Assembly: GCA_024998565.1 (NCBI GenBank) | Contig: JACOEM010000015.1 | Span: forward strand, 19,903 to 83,902 | Length of the DNA: 64,000 bases | Direction: 5' to 3' | Origin: Nitrospira sp. | GTDB lineage: Bacteria > Nitrospirota > Nitrospiria > Nitrospirales > Nitrospiraceae | Shown: positions 44,288-52,445 of the stretch, piece after piece | How the letters are laid out: each line of letters opens with the position of its first letter | Position numbering within the stretch: the stretch's first letter is position 1 | Made by a program: the position numbers and the translations under genes | Notes under the pieces: generated by a model | Told to the model about the DNA's origin: nothing | Seen by the model: only the letters and a program-made list of their open reading frames with translations | Databases searched by the model: none

Positions 44288-44701
44288 ATGAAGTCCTATC
44301 GAGAAGAACTCTGGTTTGAAACCAAGACCAGGCGCGCATACGTGAACATTACGCCGCAGGTCGAGGCCGTGGTGGGGAAAAGCGGGGTGCGGGAGGGGAT
44401 GGTGCTGGTGAATGCCATGCACATCACCGCCAGCGTGTATATCAACGACGACGAGGCGGGGCTGCTGCGCGACTATGACGATTTTCTTGAGCGCCTCGCC
44501 CCGCACGAGGCGACGTACCGCCACAACGATACCGGGGAAGACAACGGCGATGCGCACATCAAGCGTCAGCTCATGGGGCGGGAGGTGGTGGTCGCGATTA
44601 CAGATGGGAAGCTGGACTTCGGGCCGTGGGAACAAATATTTTACGGAGAGTTTGATGGACGGCGGCGCAAGCGTGTGCTGGTGAAGGTCATCGGGGAGTG
44701 A
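44288..44701 (+). CDS. YjbQ / UPF0047 family protein
   Basis: 137 residues of the YjbQ family. The conserved blocks are '[20 protein letters not shown]' and '[20 protein letters not shown]', with the His/Asp set typical of the family, and '[20 protein letters not shown]' near the end. Some members show thiamine phosphate synthase-like activity, but the main role is unresolved. An in-frame GTG lies at 44279; I use the ATG at 44288. No ribosome-binding site is clear. It stands alone. Confidence 0.9.
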   Translation: MKSYREELWFETKTRRAYVNITPQVEAVVGKSGVREGMVLVNAMHITASVYINDDEAGLLRDYDDFLERLAPHEATYRHNDTGEDNGDAHIKRQLMGREVVVAITDGKLDFGPWEQIFYGEFDGRRRKRVLVKVIGE

Positions 44702-44863
44702 TGCCTCAAAGCGCTGTCGGTCAGATGACTCCGACAGACCCTCCAGTAAGATCGATGAAGAACCGCATTCGCGCTTGCCACGTTCTGGAAAGTTTGGCAA
44801 CATGGACCACAGGATGAACACAGACCATTCAGTAAGACTGTATATCGACATGGGAGGCCGGCC

Positions 44864-45877
44864 ATGTTGAGTTGGTCACGACCGGATCCGCTGACGAGGG
44901 ATTTGATTCATTTGATCAACGCCCGTCGCCATGACCATGGGGATACGGATGCTGCGATCGATACCCTGCAAGCGTTTATCGAGCAGGGACGCGAGCAGGA
45001 TCTGTTGACCGTCCTGGCCGCGCTCGACGAGGAGATGGCGGAGTGGATGTTTGATTTGGTGGCGGAGGCCTCGTGTGCCGTCATCATGGACGGGCCGGAT
45101 GACGACAAGGGTGCGTATGCCTTGATGGCCGCATTGGAGTTACCGCTCCAAGCCAACCTGGGGTTGCCGCTCGGATTGAAGATCGACCCCGTTGCGACGG
45201 CGGATCTGTTGCATCGACATTTGCAGATTCCGGCCGGTGTGGTCGTGCGGGTGGAACCCCGTCTCCTGACCGACGCGACCCTCGAAGGATTGACCCTCCA
45301 GACGTTGAACGAACATCTCGTGAGTATTGCGGATTCTCAGCGCACTCAGGCGATTGCATCGCGTCTCCATCCGCCGGTTGAAAACACGGCGTTTCTGTTC
45401 TTTCAATTGATCGGCCTGCCTGATCCCGGCCTGCCGGATTCGCTCGAGGAACCGGAGCGTCGGGCGCTGCTGGAAGGGCTCGTCGCGCAATGCGCCGAGC
45501 TGGCGCTGGCCCCGGACACGTTGGAGGTGCCGGTCTATGCGTCGTATGCGTTGTTCGACGCGCAGAATGCCGTGCGATTGCACCGGTTGGCCGACGAAAC
45601 CGCCGCAGTCTGGCGGGATTTGGATCCCATGGTACGGGCGCGCACGATCGTCCATCTGCACACGCAATGCGGCAACGGCGTGTATATGCCGGTCTGGACC
45701 GATCTCTTCGATCCGGAGTTGCCGGAGGACCACGGTCCCGTGTGGACGTCGCCCGACGTATGGGTGTTCACGGCCGACCTCCCGATCGAATGGCCGGGGG
45801 AAATGCTGACCAATCGATTGCTGGCTGAAGGGTGTACCCGCTTCGAGAACCACATCGTCGAAGCGCCCGAGAATTGA
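44864..45877 (+). CDS. Unknown cytoplasmic protein, 337 aa
   Basis: I do not recognise the family. It has no signal peptide or membrane segment. The N-terminal third is helical and acidic ('RHDHGDTDAAIDTLQAFIEQ', 'VLAALDEEMAEWMFDLVAEA'). The middle contains 'VENTAFLFFQLIGLPDPGLP', and the C-terminal third has a beta-like pattern: 'ARTIVHLHTQCGNGVYMPVW', 'HGPVWTSPDVWVFTADLPIE'. The ATG at 44864 has GGGAGG six bases upstream, supporting a real gene. Composition and codon use match its neighbours. Confidence 0.7.
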   Translation: MLSWSRPDPLTRDLIHLINARRHDHGDTDAAIDTLQAFIEQGREQDLLTVLAALDEEMAEWMFDLVAEASCAVIMDGPDDDKGAYALMAALELPLQANLGLPLGLKIDPVATADLLHRHLQIPAGVVVRVEPRLLTDATLEGLTLQTLNEHLVSIADSQRTQAIASRLHPPVENTAFLFFQLIGLPDPGLPDSLEEPERRALLEGLVAQCAELALAPDTLEVPVYASYALFDAQNAVRLHRLADETAAVWRDLDPMVRARTIVHLHTQCGNGVYMPVWTDLFDPELPEDHGPVWTSPDVWVFTADLPIEWPGEMLTNRLLAEGCTRFENHIVEAPEN

Positions 45878-45935
45878 GCGGCGGTTACCGGACGATCCCA
45901 TGTGTGCCGCCCCGCCGCACGCGTCGAAGCGACAA

Positions 45936-45952
45936 TGGGAAGCCGCTTCCCA
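45936..45952. repeat. Perfect 17-base palindrome
   Basis: TGGGAAGC-C-GCTTCCCA, 48 bases before the TTG start of the cysteine-rich protein gene. It has the form of a dimeric repressor operator or a short hairpin; no U-run follows. Confidence 0.4.
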
Positions 45953-45999
45953 CATCCCGCTGATCGGGCAGGATCGATTTCACATCCCGTAGGAGCTCC

Positions 46000-46611
46000 T
46001 TGGCTGGCCCATCCCGACTCGCTTCCGTCGTGATCGTAACAGTACTCAGTTGTGTGGTGTTGGGCGCAGTCTGGAGCCTGGTGCTCTATACGCTGCCGCA
46101 GAGCGACCTGGCCCCCGAGCCGACACCGGTGTTCTCCCCGACGCAACCTGCGACACCTTCTGCTCCGGCACATACCGGTGTTCAAGCCCAGCCGACCCCG
46201 GAGCCGGTTTCGCAACCGGTGGTGGTGCGGGAACCGGCGCCGGTCGTACAAACCGAAGCCCGCGAACATCCTCCGGCTGAACCTGTGCGTGCGCCGTTCG
46301 GAAGGGATCTGAAATGCGACCTGGAAATCGAGGCGTTGTGCCCCGAGGAGGAAGGGGAGCGGCGCGCCTGTCTGCAACGCAAGGCGGCAGAACTCTCCGC
46401 CCCATGCCGGCCGATGCTACGGGAACGGCTCGTGCGGATGAAAGAGGCGATGCAACAGCTGCGTATGGCCTGTGAGGCGGATCGAAGGCAGTTCTGTCGG
46501 GAGGTGCCGCTCGGCGGCGGGGCGTTGGTGCAGTGTCTGGAATCTCATGCCCAGGAAGTCTCGGACCAGTGTTTTCAACTCCTGCCGAAACGGGGTCGGT
46601 TGCTCAACTAG
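46000..46611 (+). CDS. Membrane-anchored protein with two cysteine-rich repeats, 203 aa
   Basis: Begins at a TTG five bases after AGGAG. The N-terminus is a membrane anchor or uncleaved signal ('VVIVTVLSCVVLGAVWSLVL'), then a Pro/Thr/Val linker (residues 35-95), then two GLG1-type cysteine-rich repeats: 'KCDLEIEALCPEEEGERRAC' with 'APCRPML', and 'MACEADRRQFCREVPLGGGA' with 'QCLESHAQEVSDQCF'. It is a longer paralogue of the 19078 protein. The cysteines imply disulphides outside the cytoplasm. The 3' end overlaps the convergent FHA gene by eight bases. Confidence 0.7.
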   Translation: MAGPSRLASVVIVTVLSCVVLGAVWSLVLYTLPQSDLAPEPTPVFSPTQPATPSAPAHTGVQAQPTPEPVSQPVVVREPAPVVQTEAREHPPAEPVRAPFGRDLKCDLEIEALCPEEEGERRACLQRKAAELSAPCRPMLRERLVRMKEAMQQLRMACEADRRQFCREVPLGGGALVQCLESHAQEVSDQCFQLLPKRGRLLN

Positions 46612-47338
46612 CCCGCATGAGGCTCCCCTTCGGGTCGCGCAGCAAAAAACGCATGGTGAGACCGGCCACTTCCACCACATCTCCGTTGCGAAGCGCGTGT
46701 TCCCCCTGAATGTGCCGGCCGTTCACGAGAATACGTTTTCCGCTCTCGGTCTGGCTCACCACGTATCCTTCGCCGCGCCGGCTGATCATCGCGGCTGTTT
46801 TCGGCGCAAACCACCCGGTCAAGGTGATGACAGCGTCGTCCTGCGCGCCGATCAGCGACACGTGTTTCGTCAGGTGATACTGTGCGTGCCCGCTCTTTCC
46901 CGAGAGAATCTCCACCACGCCGATTTTCTGTTCCGCCTGCGGGCGCTCGCCGCCCATCGGACGCGACACCACCATCGTTTCGTCGGTGAGCAGGCTCTCG
47001 CCGGTGCCGGCCGTGTCCGCCGTGATCGGGTGCACATCACGAAAAATCAACCGGTGTGTGCCGAGACGAATGCTGTCGGCGTCGCGTAGTTGTCGCCGGT
47101 CGATTTTCTGCTCGTTCACGAATGTGCCGTTGGTGCTGGTCAGATCTTCGAGAAACAGCACTTGCTGCACCTGGACGATCCGGGCATGGTGGGCGGAGAC
47201 CGCGAGGTCGTCCAGGCAGAGATCGTTGTCGTGCTTTCGCCCGATCGTGAACGGCGTGCGCGAGACCTCGAGTTCTCGTGTGCCGCCCTGCGGCACCTTC
47301 ACGAGGAGCGTGGGTGATGTTGGGTGGTGCTGGGACAT
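46604..47338 (-). CDS. Protein with two FHA domains
   Basis: 244 residues. FHA domain 1 (about 10-105) has 'FTIGRKHDNDLCLDDLAVSA' with 'HHARIVQ' and 'LTSTNGTFVNEQKI', the complete phosphothreonine-binding set (GR, SxxH, TNG). FHA domain 2 (about 140-240) is divergent: 'VSLIGAQDDAVITL', 'AMISRRGEGYVVSQTESGKR' and 'VNGRHI' lack the TNG motif. It lies nine bases after the PP2C phosphatase gene and is the third gene of a kinase-phosphatase-FHA operon, so it should read out the kinase's phosphorylation. Confidence 0.88.
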   Translation of the reverse strand: MSQHHPTSPTLLVKVPQGGTRELEVSRTPFTIGRKHDNDLCLDDLAVSAHHARIVQVQQVLFLEDLTSTNGTFVNEQKIDRRQLRDADSIRLGTHRLIFRDVHPITADTAGTGESLLTDETMVVSRPMGGERPQAEQKIGVVEILSGKSGHAQYHLTKHVSLIGAQDDAVITLTGWFAPKTAAMISRRGEGYVVSQTESGKRILVNGRHIQGEHALRNGDVVEVAGLTMRFLLRDPKGSLMRAS

Positions 47339-47347
47339 GGTCGCTCC

Positions 47348-48184
47348 TTAGGATGATTCGGTGGTCGGTGCGGAGAACAACTGTGCGCACATGCGATACC
47401 ACATGCCCGGCTTGCGCTGCCTGAGCATCGCCACGATGACGGTCGTATTGTCGGTGCCCCCGGCGGCATTCGACAGGGCGATGAGACGGTCGGAGACGGT
47501 TTGTGGATCGGAAGACTCCTGCACGGCGCGGAGGATCGTGTCGGCCGAAACGCCGGCGGTCAGGCCGTCGGAGCAGAGGAGGAACATATCGCCGTCCAAC
47601 ACGGGGAGTTCTCCCAGCTCGACCTCCACCAGAGGATGCACGCCGACGGCGCGGGTCAACACATGCTTGTGCGGTGCGCGCGTCGCGTCATGGGCGGTCA
47701 GCAGTCCGGACTGCACCTGCTCCTGGACCAGAGAATGGTCTGTCGTCAGGAGTTGCAGCGCATTGCCGCGGATCAAATAGAGGCGACTGTCGCCCACGTG
47801 GGCGATCGAGAGGATCGGCCCGACCAGCCAGGCCGCCACGACCGTGGTGCCCATGCCGGCGTATTCGGCATGACGCGCCGCCTCCTGATGCACCTTGTGA
47901 TTGGCCAGCCGGACGGCGCTCGCCAGCCGGTTGGTGGCGGATGAGAACTCCGGTCGTACGGCGCCGATCAGGGGGAGAGACGGGTCGGCTCCGGCCTCCG
48001 CCAGGTGGCGTGGAATGATGTCGATGACGCGGCTGCTGGCGACCTCTCCTGCACGGTGGCCACCCATTCCGTCACAGACCACAAAGAGACCGGCGGAGGG
48101 ATCGGCATGAAAGCGATCTTCGTTGTGCGCGCGGGTCAACCCGACGTCGGAGGTCGCTCCATGTGTCACGTACAAGGAGTGCAT
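47348..48184 (-). CDS. PP2C-family Ser/Thr protein phosphatase
   Basis: 278 residues of the bacterial PP2C (Stp1/PrpC) type. Metal-binding motifs: 'RAHNEDRFHAD' , 'VVCDGMGGHRAGEVASS', 'GMGTTVVAAWLVG', 'AHVGDSRLYLIRG', 'LLCSDGLTAGV' and the last Asp in 'GGTDNTTVIVAM'. It removes phosphate from Ser/Thr and should oppose the kinase encoded eight bases upstream in the same operon. No membrane segment is seen, so it is cytoplasmic. Confidence 0.93.
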   Translation of the reverse strand: MHSLYVTHGATSDVGLTRAHNEDRFHADPSAGLFVVCDGMGGHRAGEVASSRVIDIIPRHLAEAGADPSLPLIGAVRPEFSSATNRLASAVRLANHKVHQEAARHAEYAGMGTTVVAAWLVGPILSIAHVGDSRLYLIRGNALQLLTTDHSLVQEQVQSGLLTAHDATRAPHKHVLTRAVGVHPLVEVELGELPVLDGDMFLLCSDGLTAGVSADTILRAVQESSDPQTVSDRLIALSNAAGGTDNTTVIVAMLRQRKPGMWYRMCAQLFSAPTTESS

Positions 48185-48192
48185 GGTCGGGC

Positions 48193-49602
48193 CTACCTCG
48201 GCATGATCTGAAACACGTCACGGAGGTCCTGCGCCATATCGCTGGCATGTCGGTATCGGTTCGGAATTTCTTTCTGGAGTGCGCGATCGAGGATGGCTTG
48301 GACCCTGGTGGGAAGATCGCGGCGGTATTTCATCAGCGGGGCATGCGGAGCTTTGGCGATGCGCGTGACGAGCGCCGGCATGTTTTCCGCGTCGAACGGC
48401 CGTTCACCGGTCAACAATTCGAAGAGCACGATGCCGAGGGAAAAAACATCGGACCGGCCGTCCACATCTTTTCCCGTGGCCTGCTCCGGCGACATGTATC
48501 GCGGTGTGCCCAGAATCATGCTGGTTTGGGTCTTCGAGCCGCTGGCCATCTTGGCAATGCCGAAATCCATCACCTTCACGAGGCGTTGTTTCAGGATCAT
48601 GATGTTCGGAGGCTTCACATCGCGATGGATGACCCCTTGGCTGTGCGCATAGTCCAGGGCATCGGCGACCGTCGCCACGATTTGCAAGGCCTGCTTGGCC
48701 GGGAGGATCGTGGATTTCTGGCAATAGCAGCTGAGCAGGGTGCCTTCGAGGTATTCCATCGCGATATAGGCGAGACCCTCCTGCTCACCGGCGTCATAGA
48801 CCGTGACGATGTTGGGGTGTGAGAGCCGTCCGGTCGATTCGGCTTCGCGAAAGAAGCGGTCCCGGAATTCTTTGAGCTCCTCCTCGTTGTCGATGTCGTC
48901 CAGCCGCATGGTTTTGATGGCGACGTGGCGTTGGATCGTCGGATCTTTGCCCAGGTAGACGACACCCATGGCGCCACGACCCAGTTCCCTGACGACCTGG
49001 TAGCGGCCCAGCGTGTCCGGGACGGTGGCTCCATTGCGGATGATCACGGTGCCGCCTGCACGGGCCGGGTTGGGAGTAACCGCGTCGGCGGTCGCGCGGG
49101 TTTCTCCGGTCGCCCCTGCCGGCGCCTCTTCTTCTTCAACCGCACGATGGCGTGGACGACCGGCGAAGGCCCGGGTCAGCGCCTCGGCATGACGAACCCA
49201 GGCGAACGTCAGCCAGATGGCCGCGCCGATCAAGCCGCCGGTGATCAGCCAGTTGTAAAGCGGTTGCTTGGGGGGCCCGAGCACCGGAACGCCGTGCGCC
49301 TCATAGGCGCGAGTGGCCACGAGGACGATCAGGAGGAGCGCGGAGGGAAACAGAATCGCGCGGAAAAAGGTTTGCCCCTTGCCGTTGTCGTGCAGGTCCT
49401 GCCTGGCCCGGGTCGCGGTGAGCCAGATCATCAACAGGCAGATCCCGTCGGCGATCAGCCGCACGGCCTGCGCGACGTTCATGCGTAACGGCTGGAGAAA
49501 TGTGTGTGTGAACAGCGGAAGAGTGGCCAGTAACGGCCCGACCATAATCGCAAGGATGATGACGATCAAATACGGGCCGATCCAGCCCCAGGATGTGGTC
49601 AT
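48193..49602 (-). CDS. Membrane-anchored Ser/Thr protein kinase
   Basis: 469 residues. The N-terminal 140 residues hold four membrane segments ('LIVIILAIMVGPLLATLPLF', 'LIADGICLLMIWLTA', 'FPSALLLIVLVATRA', 'LITGGLIGAAIWLTFAWV'), then a linker and a Hanks-type kinase domain from about residue 198 with 'LGRGAMGVVYLG', Lys in 'RHVAIKTMRL', 'VIHRDVKPPNIMI', 'DFGIAKMASG' and 'GTPRYMSPEQATG'. It is unusual that the membrane part is N-terminal rather than after the kinase domain. It heads a kinase-PP2C-FHA operon with a strong promoter. The N-terminal part has no obvious ligand domain. Confidence 0.93.
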   Translation of the reverse strand: MTTSWGWIGPYLIVIILAIMVGPLLATLPLFTHTFLQPLRMNVAQAVRLIADGICLLMIWLTATRARQDLHDNGKGQTFFRAILFPSALLLIVLVATRAYEAHGVPVLGPPKQPLYNWLITGGLIGAAIWLTFAWVRHAEALTRAFAGRPRHRAVEEEEAPAGATGETRATADAVTPNPARAGGTVIIRNGATVPDTLGRYQVVRELGRGAMGVVYLGKDPTIQRHVAIKTMRLDDIDNEEELKEFRDRFFREAESTGRLSHPNIVTVYDAGEQEGLAYIAMEYLEGTLLSCYCQKSTILPAKQALQIVATVADALDYAHSQGVIHRDVKPPNIMILKQRLVKVMDFGIAKMASGSKTQTSMILGTPRYMSPEQATGKDVDGRSDVFSLGIVLFELLTGERPFDAENMPALVTRIAKAPHAPLMKYRRDLPTRVQAILDRALQKEIPNRYRHASDMAQDLRDVFQIMPR

Positions 49603-49630
49603 GTGTTGGAGTCGTGCGTAGTTGTTCCTC

Positions 49631-49658
49631 AGTGTAACCCAAGGTCTTGGAGTGTCAA
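49631..49658 (-). promoter_or_regulatory. Sigma70-type promoter for the kinase-phosphatase-FHA operon
   Basis: Minus strand: TTGACA (49658-49653), 16 bases, TACACT (49636-49631). The leader to the ATG at 49602 is about 25 bases. Confidence 0.6.
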
Positions 49659-49747
49659 CGAAACGAGGGAATAGTGCACCCTGGAGACAGGAGAGGGATC
49701 GGTCCCGGAGAAGGCGATGGGGTGATCGCCGGGCTGCCGCCGGAAGA

Positions 49748-50596
49748 TCAGTTCGAGGTTGCGGCTTTTCTGAGCGGATCGAGCAGTTTCTCGGAAACCT
49801 TCAACTGACCCCGGCCGATGCCGACCTCAATATCCGGCTTGGTGACACCGTGGAAATCGCTTCCTCCGGTGACGAGGAGGTCGCACTGCTTGGCCAGCTC
49901 AAGGTATTCGGTGGTCTGGCTGGGTGTGTGAGTGCTGTAGTGCACTTCGATGCCTCCCAGTCCGGCGGCTTTCAGGTCGCGGACCAGGGTGCGCAAGCCG
50001 TCTGCGGATGTTCTCACCCAGGTCGGATGCGCCAGCACCGGTACGCCGCCGGCCTCACGAATCCATCGCACCGCCTCGGCCGGTTCCGGCAACTCACGAT
50101 CGACAAAGGCCGGGCGGCCGTTGGCCAGATAGCGGTCGAAGGCTTCCTTGGCCGACGTGACGAACTTTTTTTCCATCAAGAGCCGGGCGATGTGTGGGCG
50201 GCCCACCGATTCGGTACCGGCCAGGGCCCGCACTTCTTCATAGGTAATCGGGATGCCCAGCTCGTTGAGGCGTTGGACGATCTTCGGATTGCGTGTGTGG
50301 CGGCTGTCCCGCAAGGTGCTGAGACGTTGGGCCAGGAGCGGATCGGTCCAGTTCAGAAAATAGCCGAGGATATGGAGTTCACTCTCGCCGAGGCGCGAGC
50401 TGATTTCGACCCCGGGGACGACTTCGATGCCGAGTTCGGCCCCGATGGCCGTGGCTTCCGCAATCCCCTCGACAATGTCGTGGTCGGTGATCGCGAGCGC
50501 GGTGAGGCCGGCCTGCTTGGCAAAGGCCATTACGTCGCGGGTGGAAAAGCTGCCGTCCGAATGGGTGGTATGGAGGTGAAGGTCGATGCGACTCAT
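49748..50596 (-). CDS. PHP-domain phosphatase (nucleoside 3',5'-bisphosphate / RNase AM type)
   Basis: 282 residues. PHP motifs: 'RIDLHLHTTHSDGSFSTRDV' (motif I, residues 3-16), 'AITDHDIVEGIAEATAI' (motif II), 'VLAHPTWVRTSADGL' (motif III) and 'GSDFHGVTKPDIEVG' (motif IV). This set belongs to the YciV/TrpH-like group that hydrolyses 3',5'-nucleotide bisphosphates or short 5' RNA ends. The start overlaps the stop of the FolB-methyltransferase gene by four bases, so the two are co-translated. Confidence 0.9.
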   Translation of the reverse strand: MSRIDLHLHTTHSDGSFSTRDVMAFAKQAGLTALAITDHDIVEGIAEATAIGAELGIEVVPGVEISSRLGESELHILGYFLNWTDPLLAQRLSTLRDSRHTRNPKIVQRLNELGIPITYEEVRALAGTESVGRPHIARLLMEKKFVTSAKEAFDRYLANGRPAFVDRELPEPAEAVRWIREAGGVPVLAHPTWVRTSADGLRTLVRDLKAAGLGGIEVHYSTHTPSQTTEYLELAKQCDLLVTGGSDFHGVTKPDIEVGIGRGQLKVSEKLLDPLRKAATSN

Positions 50597-51522
50597 CGTG
50601 GTAGTTCAGGCCCCGCTTTCTGCGCGACCAAGCGCGCGGTGTAGCATGGCCCGCTGCCATGGCCCCCGTCATGTTCGCCCTCGTCGTAATGGAGCACGCG
50701 AAGCGGGGCGGTCAATCGGAGTAGTTCGTTCTGCGCCAGACAGAATTCCCATCGGCGCGGATGCTGGTGACGGAAGTAATTCTCGATGCTGAAGGTTTCG
50801 TAGATCAAGATGCCGTTCGGTTTCAGCGCGTCTATCAGCACCGGAAAGAGGGGACGATGCAGGTAAAAAAAGACGACGATGGCATCATAACATTCCCGGC
50901 CCAAGCTCGGGGGATGGTCGGGCTTTTCTTCCAAATCCAGTACCCGCGTCGTGAGGCCGGAGAGGTGCCGTTCCCCGGCGGCTTCTTTCAGCGCCGTCAG
51001 TGCGAGACTGTCTCGATCGATGGCTTCGACTTCCATGCCATGGGACAGCAGATGCAGGGCATGGCGTCCACGGCCTGCCGCGACATCCAGGACCCGGCCT
51101 TTGGGGAGGCGCCCCAGTTGCTGCGTCAGAAACGGCGCGGGGCTCGGTCCTGCCTGCTGCGCGGTGCGAGTCCGGTCCACACGAACACCGACTGAGCCGG
51201 CGACCATCGCCAACGGCGCATGGAGTTTTCGGATCCAAAGCTGCACCCGGTCGACCGGGAATTCTGAGAAGAGCATCCCGACCAGCTGTTCCGCGAGGGT
51301 TTCCAGGAGGCGGCAGGTCAACGAACCGCTGAGCGCCACGAGGCGTTCCGCGACCCGGGCATAATCAATTGTCTCATCGAGGCGATCCGAGAGGCCGGCG
51401 GCGTCGACCGCCGCTTCCAGCTCCACATCGATCGCGATCAACTGCGGTTTGCCGCGTTCCTCTTCCGTGACCCCACAGCGGCCGTAACACTCCAGGCGTT
51501 CGATGATGATGCGCGGTGCCAT
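50593..51522 (-). CDS. Dihydroneopterin aldolase (FolB)-methyltransferase fusion
   Basis: 309 residues, two domains in one frame. Residues 1-118 are FolB-like: 'IIIERLECYGRCGVTEEERG', 'LIAIDVELEAA', 'IDYARVAERLVALSGSLTCR' and 'LLETLAEQLVGM', the aldolase that converts dihydroneopterin in folate synthesis. Residues 130-309 are a class I SAM methyltransferase: 'KGRVLDVAAGRGRHALHLLS' (glycine loop), 'VEAIDRDSLALTALKEAA' and 'YDAIVVFFYLHRPLFPVLID', similar to TehB-type enzymes. The ATG at 51522 is six bases after a promoter -10 box, so the mRNA may be leaderless. Co-translated with the PHP gene. The substrate of the methyltransferase part is unknown. Confidence 0.85.
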   Translation of the reverse strand: MAPRIIIERLECYGRCGVTEEERGKPQLIAIDVELEAAVDAAGLSDRLDETIDYARVAERLVALSGSLTCRLLETLAEQLVGMLFSEFPVDRVQLWIRKLHAPLAMVAGSVGVRVDRTRTAQQAGPSPAPFLTQQLGRLPKGRVLDVAAGRGRHALHLLSHGMEVEAIDRDSLALTALKEAAGERHLSGLTTRVLDLEEKPDHPPSLGRECYDAIVVFFYLHRPLFPVLIDALKPNGILIYETFSIENYFRHQHPRRWEFCLAQNELLRLTAPLRVLHYDEGEHDGGHGSGPCYTARLVAQKAGPELPR

Positions 51523-51528
51523 GGCGGC

Positions 51529-51558
51529 ATTGTCGTGGATGGGCTTTCGGGCTGTCAA
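51529..51558 (-). promoter_or_regulatory. Sigma70-type promoter for the folB-fusion gene, predicted leaderless
   Basis: Minus strand: TTGACA (51558-51553), 18 bases, GACAAT (51534-51529), then six bases to the ATG at 51522. Confidence 0.55.
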
Positions 51559-51597
51559 GCAAGACGGGGGCGGGCCCCTGCCGAGCAGGATGAGCGT

Positions 51598-51836
51598 GAA
51601 ACGTCAAACGTGAAACGTACCTCGCGAGGATTACCCCGGATTATCCATGAATGCCGTCGCGAGGCGTTTGAGACTGAAGCCCGCCGGGGTTTCTCGCCCG
51701 TAAGGCCGACGCAGGCGTACTGGCAGTCCGTCGAGGAGGCCGAACGAGAAAAACCCCGTTGGGCGAGCGGATCGGACGCCGGAGCAGGTATTCATGAATA
51801 GTCCGGGGTGAGCGCGTATGGCTGATGGCGTAGAGC
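51598..51836. repeat. Nested inverted-repeat element flanked by heptamer repeats
   Basis: A gene-free stretch with ordered structure. Left edge: three heptamers GAAACGT, CAAACGT, GAAACGT (51598-51618). Then the palindrome CCTCGCGAGG (51620-51629). Outer inverted repeat: 51631-51655 pairs with 51787-51811 over 25 bases with four mismatches, all G-U compatible on one strand (core ACCCCGGA / TCCGGGGT and CATGAAT / ATTCATG). Inner inverted repeat: CGGGGTTTCTCG (51685-51696) with CGAGAAAAACCCCG (51745-51758), plus GGCC pairs. Right edge: heptamer-phased ATGGC, ATGGC, AGAGC (51818-51836). It could be a REP/MITE-like mobile repeat or a structured RNA. No transposase is present. Confidence 0.6.
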
Positions 51837-51855
51837 TGGTTTTTCCGCAGCCTGC

Positions 51856-52326
51856 CTACCAGCGGGCAGCGAGACGTTTGGCGAGTCCATTCGCCGGCGA
51901 GAGCGCACGGCGGATCGGGGACAGGATCGTTGAGGGGATATGGATGTTCGTGATCTGCTGTAGGAGGCGAACGGCAGTCAATCGCAGCAGCTCTGCCGCT
52001 TGTGCGACGGTCGGTTCATCGCCGCGACCAAGGCGGAGCAGTTTCAATTCGGCTTTATAGACCGCGCGGCGCCGCCAGGTGGCATGAATGGCGACGGCGG
52101 CCACGAGGGTGAGGAGCAAAGGATTCGGGGGCATGGAGAACAACCAGCGCCACCATTCATAGAGAGCCAGGGCACCGAGACACATCGGCAGCGAGAGGAC
52201 ATCGCCCCATGCCGACTGGAGACGCCGGATCTGTTCATCGACGGATTGCCCGGTGAGCCGCCGTGGAGTCAGTTGCAGGGGAGTGCGACGGTTTTTCGAA
52301 CCGAATAATCGCGCGGGCAGAAACAT
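51856..52326 (-). CDS. Unknown protein with two membrane helices, 156 aa
   Basis: N-terminal 'FLPARLFGSKNRRTPLQLTP' is basic, followed by two membrane helices ('VLSLPMCLGALALYEWWRWL', 'PNPLLLTLVAAVAIHATW') and a basic cytoplasmic part with 'AELKLLRLGRGDEPTVAQAA'. That last stretch faintly recalls the beginning of NERD-type nuclease proteins that follow membrane helices, but the catalytic part is absent, so it may be a truncated relative; this is tentative. AGGAGGG seven bases before the ATG supports expression. Its 3' end lies 20 bases from the repeat element at 51598-51836. Confidence 0.55.
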   Translation of the reverse strand: MFLPARLFGSKNRRTPLQLTPRRLTGQSVDEQIRRLQSAWGDVLSLPMCLGALALYEWWRWLFSMPPNPLLLTLVAAVAIHATWRRRAVYKAELKLLRLGRGDEPTVAQAAELLRLTAVRLLQQITNIHIPSTILSPIRRALSPANGLAKRLAARW

Positions 52327-52445
52327 TCCAGATCCCTCCTGTCGTGAACCAGCTCACGTACAGCAGCATTGTATGGCAGGTCGGTTGATCGGAATAGCAA
52401 AGACAGAATTTCAGCAGCCGTCCCGGTCGTTGTTCCCGGGCGTGC

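Noticed and set aside
44087..44851. The full 254-residue minus-strand frame across yjbQ
   Set aside because: Most of it is antisense to the conserved YjbQ family gene; only the last part outside yjbQ was kept as a weak remnant note.
45140..45955. A 271-residue minus-strand frame opposite the 337-aa unknown protein
   Set aside because: The plus-strand gene has a proper ribosome-binding site; the minus frame is R/Q/H-rich shadow sequence.
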